From positions 1 to 12,743 of the forward strand of contig JAGWVO010000070.1 in assembly GCA_018970845.1 (NCBI GenBank): a stretch of DNA of 12,743 nt, read 5' to 3'. The DNA comes from Planctomycetota bacterium. GTDB taxonomy: Bacteria; Planctomycetota; Planctomycetia; Gemmatales; Gemmataceae. The position numbers and the translations under genes are program-made. Position 1 is the stretch's first letter. Each line of letters begins with the position of its first letter. Positions 6,580 through 12,743 of the stretch are shown piece by piece. The notes beneath the pieces are model-generated. The model worked only from the letters and a program-made list of their open reading frames with translations, did no database searches and was not told the origin of the DNA.

Positions 6580-6594
6580 ATTCCGGTCCGGAAT
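6580..6594. repeat. 15-base palindrome ATTCCGG-T-CCGGAAT
   Basis: Seven-base arms are perfect complements around one central base. It lies upstream of the candidate kamA promoter and between the two divergent genes, a position that fits a transcription-factor site. No run of T follows, so it is unlikely to be a terminator. Confidence 0.4.
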
Positions 6595-6720
6595 CCAATA
6601 ACAGACGGATTAAGTCTCCAAAATGCGGCGGGCGTTTGAAATTCAAGGATACTTTAACGGCTCGAAATACCCCGGCCCTCTCCCGCGAACCGGCGCGCCC
6701 GGGCTCGCCATCCCGCGGAC

Positions 6721-6748
6721 TTGCGATCCGGCCACCATCCCGCACAAT
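6721..6748 (+). promoter_or_regulatory. Candidate promoter of the HEAT-repeat gene
   Basis: TTGCGA (6721-6726) and CACAAT (6743-6748) are 16 bases apart, each with four of six consensus matches. The start would fall near 6755, about 40 bases before the ATG at 6794, with AAGGAGA in between. Confidence 0.3.
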
Positions 6749-6793
6749 GAAGTTGTTCCGTTCACGATTTTTTTTCCAAGGAGACCATCCGAC

Positions 6794-7450
6794 ATGCGCA
6801 GATTCCTCTCGCCCGCGCTCGCCGCCATGCTCTTCGGCGGGCTCGCGCTCGCCGCCGATGTGCCCGAGCTGGTCAAGCAACTCAAGAGCCCGAGCGCCGA
6901 GGAGAGGCGAACCGCGGCCAAGGAACTCGCGGAAATGAAGGCGGACGCCAAGTCCGCCGTTCCGGCGCTGGTCGGGGCGCTGGCGGATCAGGACAAGTTC
7001 GTACGCAGATTCGCCGCACAGGCCTTGGGCGAGATAGGCCCCGATGCCCGCGCCGGCGTCAAGGGACTCTCGGGAGCGCTCGCCAAGCCAAGCGAAGCCA
7101 GGGAAGTCCAGCAGGCCGCGGCCATCGCGCTTGGGAGGATCGGGTCGGACAGCCTTCCCGCGCTCACTGGCGCCCTCAAGGACAAGAAACTCGATGGTTC
7201 TGTTCGTTCCAAGGCCGCCGAAGGCATCGGCCTGATGGGCTCGGCGGGAGGCCCCGCGGTCGGCGACCTGACCAAGGCGCTCGGCGACGCTGATGTCCGC
7301 ATGGCCGCCATCGGCGCCCTGGCCCAGATGGGCCCCGCGGCGAAGGAGTCCGAAAAGGCCCTCCGTGCCATGGTCGAGGACAAGAAGAACAAGCGCGACA
7401 AGGCCCTCATGGGAGCCGTGAAAGACGCCCTCAAGAAGGTGAAGGGTTGA
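6794..7450 (+). CDS. Secreted HEAT-repeat protein
   Basis: A 218-residue protein with a signal peptide (MRRFLSPALAAMLFGGLALA, cleavage probably at 20-22) followed almost entirely by HEAT-like helical repeats. About six units of 30-odd residues can be read, for example AVPALVGAL..VRRFAAQALGEIG (55-82), LPALTGAL..VRSKAAEGIGLMG (121-149) and DADVRMAAIGALAQMG (165-180), with the recurring A-x-x-A-L-x-x-(I/M)-G signature. It ends in a lysine-rich tail. Such proteins are binding scaffolds; no catalytic site is visible, and the partner is unknown. The ATG at 6794 is chosen because it begins the signal peptide and has AAGGAGA about nine bases upstream; the open frame continues to 6623, but without signs of coding. 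The methyltransferase gene follows immediately. Confidence 0.85.
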   Translation: MRRFLSPALAAMLFGGLALAADVPELVKQLKSPSAEERRTAAKELAEMKADAKSAVPALVGALADQDKFVRRFAAQALGEIGPDARAGVKGLSGALAKPSEAREVQQAAAIALGRIGSDSLPALTGALKDKKLDGSVRSKAAEGIGLMGSAGGPAVGDLTKALGDADVRMAAIGALAQMGPAAKESEKALRAMVEDKKNKRDKALMGAVKDALKKVKG

Positions 7451-7461
7451 TTCCGGAAAAC

Positions 7462-8199
7462 ATGTCAGCCGGTTGGCGGCTCCCCAGGGGTGTCAATCGG
7501 CAGACATGGAACCGAGCCTCCGATCCCGGAGCCATCGTCCAGGATGAGCGCGCGGCCGCCGAACTGGGCAACGCCGACACCAGGTGGGTGTTGGAACATG
7601 TCTCCCCGGGTTGCAGGTTCATCGACCTGGGTTGCGGCGGGGGAAGATTACTGGACGCAGTGGCGCCCTCCTGCTCGGCGGCCGTTGGCATCGACATTTC
7701 CTGGCCGGGGCTTGGGCGGTGCCGTGATCGTTTCAGTACCGGCGCCAAGCCATGGCTCATTCGGACCGACTTGGCCGACCTCGATTGCGTTTCAAGCCGG
7801 CAATTTGATGTGGCCGCTTGCCTTTTCAGCACGCTGGGAATGATTTCACCCCGCGCGGCCCGGGAGTCTTTCCTCAGGCACGCCGCGCGCATCCTCAAGT
7901 CGGGCGGACTTTTCCTCGTTCACGCCCATAACAGGTGGTGGCACCTGGGCAGCGCCGCGGGGAGGCAATGGCTTCTCGCGGACGCCTGGTCGGCATGGAT
8001 GGGCGCCGACCGGCAGGGGGAATTCCGTCACCCTGATGCTCCGGCGTCGGCGCCCGCGCTGGCTCATTACTCCCGCGGCGAAATGGCTAGTCTGCTTTCA
8101 AACTGCGGATTCGAGGTTGAGTCGATCAGGGCCGCGCACGGCCCCGGCGGAAAACAATATCTGGCCTATGGATGGCACGCGGTGGCGCGCGCCCGCTGA
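7462..8199 (+). CDS. Class I SAM-dependent methyltransferase
   Basis: The 245-residue product has a Rossmann-type methyltransferase core. Motif I is FIDLGCGGG (53-61), followed by an acidic end of strand two at GIDIS, a TDLADLD motif at strand three, FDVAACLFSTLGMI at strand four and LKSGGLFLVHAHN at strand five. The N-terminal LPRGVNRQTW segment resembles a group of bacterial methyltransferases of unknown substrate. No substrate-binding domain is recognisable. The start is uncertain: an in-frame TTG at 7447 overlaps the upstream stop as TTGA and has GAAGG seven bases before it, whereas ATG 7462 has only a close GGAAA. Either way it is coupled to the HEAT gene. The TGA stop is one base from the stop of the convergent hydrolase. 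Confidence 0.85.
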   Translation: MSAGWRLPRGVNRQTWNRASDPGAIVQDERAAAELGNADTRWVLEHVSPGCRFIDLGCGGGRLLDAVAPSCSAAVGIDISWPGLGRCRDRFSTGAKPWLIRTDLADLDCVSSRQFDVAACLFSTLGMISPRAARESFLRHAARILKSGGLFLVHAHNRWWHLGSAAGRQWLLADAWSAWMGADRQGEFRHPDAPASAPALAHYSRGEMASLLSNCGFEVESIRAAHGPGGKQYLAYGWHAVARAR

Positions 8200-8200
8200 T

Positions 8201-8989
8201 TCACGAACCCCGGGCCAATTCCCTGGCGGCAATCGCGATGGCCCAAGCGCTCTCCTGCAATCGGTGTCCACCGGAACGGGAAAGGGTCAGCGACACATCG
8301 GGTCCAGCCGCCGCCACGAACGACACACTGTCCGCGTATGGAATGACATCATCATCCACGGCATGGAAAATCCGGACCGGCATGGCGGGATTCAACCTGT
8401 GAGCCAAGGTGACCTCGTTGCGACCCTCAGCCTGCTCATAGAGTTTCCAGCCCAACCTGACGGGCCCGCCCATTCCTTGGTATTCAACGCTTCCCGAGTT
8501 TCGCCAGGCTTCCACCGTGAGTCCCGGCATGCGGCCAAGCATCGTGAAGCCAAACCGGAAGGCCGGCGCCGCGAGCACCAGGCCCTGCACCGCCTCCGGA
8601 TGTTCCGCCGCGAACCATGATGAGGCGTAGCCGCCCATGCTTGATCCCACAAGCACGCGCGGCCCCTGATGCCATCCCGAGGTGAATCTTCTCACCGTTC
8701 GCAGGTCGTCGAGAAGCGTTTCGTGACACAAGCCCATAAGCGCGCCGTCAGGATGGGTGGGAGTGGATCTCCCATGTCCCCGGAAATCAGCGGAAACAAA
8801 GGCCGCGCCCAAGTTTGACGCCATTTCCATCAGGGCCGTCGATTTGTTTCCGGTGCCATCGGACTGGAATCCGTGGACATACCAGAAGAGCGGGCCATCG
8901 GGCTTCCCTGGCAGCCAGTGAACGAGAATCCTGCCCCCGTCCGCCGAGTCGATGAAGGTTTGGCGCGCCGAGGGTCGGTTTTCGCTCAT
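8201..8989 (-). CDS. Alpha/beta hydrolase (serine hydrolase, esterase/lipase-like)
   Basis: A 262-residue single-domain alpha/beta hydrolase without signal peptide, so probably cytoplasmic. The oxyanion region is YVHGF (37-41), the DFRGHG motif is at 68-73, the nucleophile elbow GSSMGG carries Ser117, the acid is probably Asp213 in DDDVIP, and the histidine is His242 in SGGHRL. The full catalytic triad suggests an active enzyme; the family covers esterases, thioesterases and peptidases, and the substrate cannot be read from sequence. The ATG overlaps the stop of the pseudokinase-TPR gene as ATGA, so the two are probably translated together. Confidence 0.9.
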   Translation of the reverse strand: MSENRPSARQTFIDSADGGRILVHWLPGKPDGPLFWYVHGFQSDGTGNKSTALMEMASNLGAAFVSADFRGHGRSTPTHPDGALMGLCHETLLDDLRTVRRFTSGWHQGPRVLVGSSMGGYASSWFAAEHPEAVQGLVLAAPAFRFGFTMLGRMPGLTVEAWRNSGSVEYQGMGGPVRLGWKLYEQAEGRNEVTLAHRLNPAMPVRIFHAVDDDVIPYADSVSFVAAAGPDVSLTLSRSGGHRLQESAWAIAIAARELARGS

Positions 8990-11900
8990 GATTCGCGTTC
9001 CCTGGATTGTGGCTTGGTCGCCTCTTCAAGGCGACGCTTGAGCGACTCGAGGGTGGCGCCCTTGCCGGCATCGGGTCGCGGAAGCTTTTCCTTGATCGCG
9101 ATCGCCTTCTTGGTGACCGAGACAGCCCGGCTTTTCTGGCCCTTGGCCAGAAGGGCCTCGGCAAGCGTGTCCAAGGCGTTGGGGTTCTCGTTCAAGGTTA
9201 GGGCGCAGGCCCGTTCAGCCAACCCGACGGCCTCGGCCGGATCGCCTCCGCACTCCCGTGGCGCCTTGGCCAGCATCCAGGCGAGGTTGTTGATCGGCAA
9301 TGGATTGAAGGGCAGTCGTTCCACCACCTGGCGCTGCAGTCCTATCGCCTCCTGCCAGCGGTTCACGCGGGCCAGGAGCAAGGCCTTTCTGGAAAGCGAG
9401 GGGAGATGGGCAGGCCTTGCCTTGAGCACCCTGTCGACAAGGGAAATCGCATGGGCATGGTCGCCATCGGCGGCATCCTGGTCGGCGAGCATTTCCAGCA
9501 TGGCCGGATCGCCGGGAGGCAGGTTCATCACTTCATGGAGGGTCGACATCACGCCTTCGCGGTTGCCTCTCATCCTCATCAAGTTCAACCATTTGAAGGC
9601 AAGCCAGTTGGCGTCAACTCCGTCCCCTTGGAGTTTTTCAAGGAATCCAGCCGCTTCCTCGAAGCGTTCAGAATTGATCAACGCATCCAGCAGCACGGAA
9701 ACCCAGCCATCCGCCGCCTGCTCCACGGGTGGCGGGAAGCATTCAGAAAACACAAGGTCGGGCCTGTCCATCGAGATGTGGATGACCGCCAACCTCATGC
9801 GAAGGGATTCATCGCCGCGAGCGATGGACAAGGCGGACCTGATGGCGTTCCGCGCCCTTTCCCACTGTCCGGCGGCAGCCAAGGCGTCGCCCAAAGCCGT
9901 CCACCGTGAAGGGTCTGATGATTTTTTCGTGATCGCGTTTTCCAGCGAAATCATGGCCTCCGCATGGCATCCCGCGAGCGCCTGCAGGTCGTGTCGCAAC
10001 TGGAAATCGGCGCAACCCTTGAGGGCCTCGGGCAAACGGCCGGCGGCCGCCAGCACCCGACGCCTCTCCGCCTTCCAAGGCCCCTGCACGCCTTCGGCAA
10101 GGCACCGGTCCACCTCGGCCAACGCCTCATCATGGCGCCTGGCCATGACAAGCATTTCCACCAAAAGCTTGCGGACATGGGCGGGAGGCGGGCATTGCTC
10201 CCTCGCGGCCTCGATGTCGCGGATCACCACCTGCTCCAGTCCTTCACCCCGGCCATCGCGGAGCATCGCGGCATTCATCATCGCGCGCATGCGACGGACG
10301 GGCCCATGATCGGGCCGGCATTCGATCAGGGCGTCGAGCGTGGACAGCATGGCTTCGGTCGGGGCCCCCGTGACCGACAACGAGTCCACCCCCTCATCCT
10401 CCGTGGGCCAGCCTTCGGGGATACTCAGCAAGGCTGTGAATGATTCAAGGGCCTCTTCGAACCGGTTCAGAGAGGCCAGCGCCATCACCCGCGCCAACGC
10501 GATCCGCGCGACCAACTGGCTATTTTCCAATCCCTTGGCAGCCTCCGAGGCTTCATCCGCCGCAGAAAGAGACTCTTCATGACTGCCCAGCGAGCGCCTG
10601 ATGATGGACATTTCCAGGAACATCGCCGCGCGTTCATCGGCATCGAGGAGAAATGACAACGGCATGACCGATTGAAGCGTCGCGAGCGCCTCCCGGGGAC
10701 GGCCGGCCTGGGACAGCGACCGTGAACGGAAAATGTTTGGGTAGGGATTGGCGGGCTGCAATCGGGCGGCGCGCGCGAAGCTCTCCTCCGCGCCATCGTG
10801 GCGCTCGAGGGCGCGAAGCGTCAGGCCCCGCTCCATGTGCAGCGAGAACTCGGAGCCTTGCTTGGCTATGGCCTCGTCCAGCAGGGCCAGGGCCTCTGTT
10901 TCCCGGTACCTCTGCCTGAGAACACCGACAAGGCTGACAAGGTTGGCCACCCGATCCGGAGAGATTTCCCTGGCTCGCCGGAAATCGGCCTCGGCAAGGT
11001 CGGGACGGCGCCTGCTGGAATGGCATTGGCCGCGTCCGACCCTGGTGGATGAATCGGTGTCGTCGATCTCAATGGCGCGGGAATAGGCATCAGCCGCCGG
11101 CTGCCAAAACTCCTTCGCCTGCCAGTATCGTCCCAAACCGCGAAAGGCCTCGGCGTTGGAAGGTTCGGCCGCCGCCATTGATTCGAGTTCGGAACGCTTC
11201 CAGGAGTCGGTTTCGGATTCGAGCCTTTGACGGGTTTCCTCACCCACCAATTGGGTGAGTCGAACCACTAGGTCCTCCACCGTGGTGATCCTCTTGGCCT
11301 GCAGCCAATGGCCGGCCTCTCCAAGGAAGTCCCTCCAATCCTCGGGTAGTCCGTTCATGGCATCCCCCTTGGGCTTGTCGCTTCCCGTGAGGGCGTAAAG
11401 AAGAACGCGCCCGATCCCGAAGACATCCTGGATGGGCCCCTGCCAAACAATGCCCTTGGGCCTTCCCTTGGTCTCGGGAGGCAGCCATCGGGCGAATTCA
11501 AGCGCCGAGTCCAACGACGCCGAGTTGCTTACGACATCATCCATCGCGGCCCAGGCATGCAGGATCGCCCGACGGGGCACCAGGTCCGCGCCAATCACCC
11601 TGCAACGCCAGGATCCCTTGTCACCCTCGGTTTTCCAAACCAAAACCCTTCCGGGCGTGATGCCGCGATGAATCATTCCGCGCCTGTGAAGCGAAAGCAC
11701 GCCCTGGACAAGGTGCCAAGCCAGGTCAGCGGCCTCGCCCACGGGAATCGGCCCGCGCAAGGATATCTCGGTTCCGATATCCCGCCCTTCCCAATCCTCG
11801 GAAACGCGCACCAGCCTTGTCGACTGTTCGGATTTGCCAAGCGAGACCAGGCGCTCGGCGGCCGGATGATCCTTGGCCATCAGGGAACTGCCATGGATTT

Positions 11901-12486
11901 GGAGCATGAGGTCGGATTGGTCGGCGTGGCTGCTGTTGACCAGTTGAACCACCCTTGGCAGTCCCGTGGACGCCTCGCGAACGCGCCAGCATGCTCCCGT
12001 CAGTTCCAGCCTCAGGAATTCAACCACTTCGAAACCGGCTGGGCAGACATGCGCCGACCATGGCGCCAAGTCCCTCAGCCGGTCATGGGCCTTCTTCGCC
12101 AACTCAACCTGCCTCGTCTCCATTGCCAGCAGCAGGATCGCTTCCCAAACCTGCTGGGACTTCGCCAACGGACCGCCGGTGCGCGTGGCGTCGCCGAGCA
12201 TGTCGAGCGCGTCGTGCCATTCGCCGGCATGGCCGGCCAGCAGTCCGGCGGCCCAGAATAGCCCCTGATGCCTCTCCCTTTGGGCCGGCTCGATGGCATG
12301 AACTTGGCGGGTGACATCATGGATCGCGGCCAAATCGGATGGGGCGCGGGGGCCCAGCAACGCGGAGGGCGCCAGTTCGCCCCGCGAAAGGCCATGCTTT
12401 CGGGCGAGGGCGCCGACGCGTTCGTAGAGGCGGGAGTGGGCGCCGCCCGCCATGCGCGACTCTTCCTCAAGATCGGGCAGTTCCAT
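8986..12486 (-). CDS. Pseudokinase-TPR protein
   Basis: An 1166-residue protein with no signal peptide or membrane span. The N-terminal 140 residues are helical. A Ser/Thr-kinase-like domain covers about 150-420: SLHRRGMIHRGITPGRVLV (267-283) is the catalytic loop, WLPPET (334-339) is the APE motif and QDVFGIGRVLLYALTG (353-368) is subdomain IX with its Asp354. The catalytic residues are missing: HRD reads HRG, the loop Lys and Asn read Thr and Arg, DFG reads GAD, and no VAIK lysine is visible in RVVQLV. From about 420 to 1160 the chain is TPR-like, with clear units such as AEAFRGLGRYWQ..AADAYSRAIEIDD (446-476) and a run at the C-terminus. It is probably a scaffold. ATG 12486 has GGAAGG five bases upstream; an in-frame TTG at 12555 lies at the candidate promoter and is unlikely. 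Confidence 0.85.
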   Translation of the reverse strand: MELPDLEEESRMAGGAHSRLYERVGALARKHGLSRGELAPSALLGPRAPSDLAAIHDVTRQVHAIEPAQRERHQGLFWAAGLLAGHAGEWHDALDMLGDATRTGGPLAKSQQVWEAILLLAMETRQVELAKKAHDRLRDLAPWSAHVCPAGFEVVEFLRLELTGACWRVREASTGLPRVVQLVNSSHADQSDLMLQIHGSSLMAKDHPAAERLVSLGKSEQSTRLVRVSEDWEGRDIGTEISLRGPIPVGEAADLAWHLVQGVLSLHRRGMIHRGITPGRVLVWKTEGDKGSWRCRVIGADLVPRRAILHAWAAMDDVVSNSASLDSALEFARWLPPETKGRPKGIVWQGPIQDVFGIGRVLLYALTGSDKPKGDAMNGLPEDWRDFLGEAGHWLQAKRITTVEDLVVRLTQLVGEETRQRLESETDSWKRSELESMAAAEPSNAEAFRGLGRYWQAKEFWQPAADAYSRAIEIDDTDSSTRVGRGQCHSSRRRPDLAEADFRRAREISPDRVANLVSLVGVLRQRYRETEALALLDEAIAKQGSEFSLHMERGLTLRALERHDGAEESFARAARLQPANPYPNIFRSRSLSQAGRPREALATLQSVMPLSFLLDADERAAMFLEMSIIRRSLGSHEESLSAADEASEAAKGLENSQLVARIALARVMALASLNRFEEALESFTALLSIPEGWPTEDEGVDSLSVTGAPTEAMLSTLDALIECRPDHGPVRRMRAMMNAAMLRDGRGEGLEQVVIRDIEAAREQCPPPAHVRKLLVEMLVMARRHDEALAEVDRCLAEGVQGPWKAERRRVLAAAGRLPEALKGCADFQLRHDLQALAGCHAEAMISLENAITKKSSDPSRWTALGDALAAAGQWERARNAIRSALSIARGDESLRMRLAVIHISMDRPDLVFSECFPPPVEQAADGWVSVLLDALINSERFEEAAGFLEKLQGDGVDANWLAFKWLNLMRMRGNREGVMSTLHEVMNLPPGDPAMLEMLADQDAADGDHAHAISLVDRVLKARPAHLPSLSRKALLLARVNRWQEAIGLQRQVVERLPFNPLPINNLAWMLAKAPRECGGDPAEAVGLAERACALTLNENPNALDTLAEALLAKGQKSRAVSVTKKAIAIKEKLPRPDAGKGATLESLKRRLEEATKPQSRERES

Positions 12487-12561
12487 GCGCCTTCCAGTTG
12501 AAAAAACAGGGGAATCACCATGACCCAACAAGTCGTGGTCCGATTCCTCAACCAAACCGTC

Positions 12562-12570
12562 TATATTCTA
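12562..12570. promoter_or_regulatory. Overlapping divergent -10 elements
   Basis: TATATT (12562-12567, plus strand, five of six matches) faces the metallo-hydrolase gene. TAGAAT (complement of 12565-12570, five of six) faces the pseudokinase-TPR gene. They share three base pairs, so the two promoters could exclude each other. -35 boxes are weak on both sides. Confidence 0.4.
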
Positions 12571-12599
12571 ACGGAAACACCTGCGGTTCGGGTCGCGCC

Positions 12600-12743
12600 A
12601 TGAACACCATCATTCGATTGATTGCCTGCCTGCCATGCGTCGTCGCCGTGGCGAACGCCGCGCCCGGGGACGATGTTCGAATCACTTGGCATGGCCAGTC
12701 GTTTTTCGAGGTGGTTTCCTCCAAGGGAACCAGGGTGGTGTTT
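12600..12743 (+). CDS. Secreted metallo-beta-lactamase-fold hydrolase, UPF0173-like (partial)
   Basis: Only the first 48 codons are present; the gene runs off the window. A signal peptide (MNTIIRLIACLPCVVAVANA, likely cleavage after residue 20) precedes RITWHGQSFFEVVSSKGTRVVF. This matches the first strands of the UPF0173/YtkL group of metal-dependent hydrolases, where a W-x-G-(H/Q)-S motif and a GT-(K/R)-(I/V)-(V/L)-(F/I)-DP strand come before the HxHxDH zinc motif. The zinc ligands lie outside the window, so activity cannot be judged. No clear Shine-Dalgarno sequence is seen; the ATG is supported by the signal peptide and a -10 element about 35 bases upstream. Confidence 0.75.
   Translation, partial: MNTIIRLIACLPCVVAVANAAPGDDVRITWHGQSFFEVVSSKGTRVVF

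Larger units (their letters stand above)
6437..6793. other. Intergenic region between divergent kamA and HEAT-repeat genes
   Basis: This is the only stretch over 300 bases without a gene. Open frames crossing it have no ribosome site or recognisable protein. It holds candidate promoters for both flanking genes, two inverted repeats (listed separately), an AT-rich run near 6544-6550 and a T-run at 6768-6776 just before the HEAT-gene ribosome site. I saw no tRNA, riboswitch or convincing small RNA. Confidence 0.6.

Noticed and set aside
6623..6793. Upstream extension of the HEAT-repeat gene
   Set aside because: The extension would bury the signal peptide inside the protein, whereas ATG 6794 has a good ribosome site.
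6482..6880. Minus-strand open frame (132 codons) upstream of kamA
   Set aside because: It overlaps the signal-peptide region of the HEAT gene, has no ribosome site, and its translation shows no domain.
8873..10309. Plus-strand open frame (478 codons) opposite the TPR array
   Set aside because: Serine- and arginine-rich translation typical of a high-GC shadow frame; no domain visible, and it begins inside the hydrolase gene.
12487..12555. TTG start for the pseudokinase-TPR gene
   Set aside because: It lies almost at the predicted transcription start, with no Shine-Dalgarno sequence; ATG 12486 has GGAAGG.
1..12743. tRNA, CRISPR array, insertion sequence, phage or toxin-antitoxin genes
   Set aside because: No tRNA-like cloverleaf, regular repeat-spacer pattern, transposase motif or paired terminal repeat was recognised on reading both strands.

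Overview
The window is dense, high-GC bacterial chromosome with eleven protein-coding genes, two of them cut by the window edges. I saw no RNA genes, CRISPR array, insertion sequence or phage genes. The gene mix suggests a member of the Planctomycetota, with moderate confidence. It includes a QueC/QueD pair of the divergent kind, paired Ddl-type ATP-grasp ligases beside a KamA aminomutase, a very long pseudokinase-TPR protein, a secreted HEAT-repeat protein and a secreted UPF0173-like metallo-hydrolase. This assignment rests on recalled family resemblance, not on a marker gene.

Left part (1-2975). The tail of an unknown plus-strand gene meets, stop over stop, a minus-strand murB-like/ftsQ-like pair of cell-envelope genes. 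The murB-like product has kept the fold signature, but the positions of the two catalytic residues (Ser and Glu) read Pro and Gln. A 96-base divergent promoter region separates this pair from plus-strand queC and queD, two steps of the 7-deazaguanine (preQ0) pathway. queE is not in the window.

Middle (2963-6793). A minus-strand operon encodes a lysine 2,3-aminomutase (KamA) followed by two different Ddl-type ATP-grasp ligases. KamA keeps all the residues that specify lysine as substrate, so beta-lysine is a likely product. The two ligases plausibly couple it, or something derived from it, to another carboxylate. This is the best candidate for an undescribed pathway here. The 357-base gap upstream of kamA holds candidate promoters in both directions and two inverted repeats.

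Right part (6794-12743). A secreted HEAT-repeat protein and a SAM-dependent methyltransferase form a tight plus-strand pair. They converge, with one base between stop codons, on an alpha/beta hydrolase. That hydrolase is translationally coupled (ATGA) to the gene before it, a 1166-residue cytoplasmic protein with a kinase-like domain that lacks the catalytic residues, followed by a long TPR array. A divergent promoter with overlapping -10 elements separates this gene from the first 48 codons of a secreted metallo-beta-lactamase-fold hydrolase.

The layout is compact. All three convergent junctions overlap or nearly touch, several same-strand junctions overlap by a few bases, and no stem-loop plus T-run terminator was recognised.
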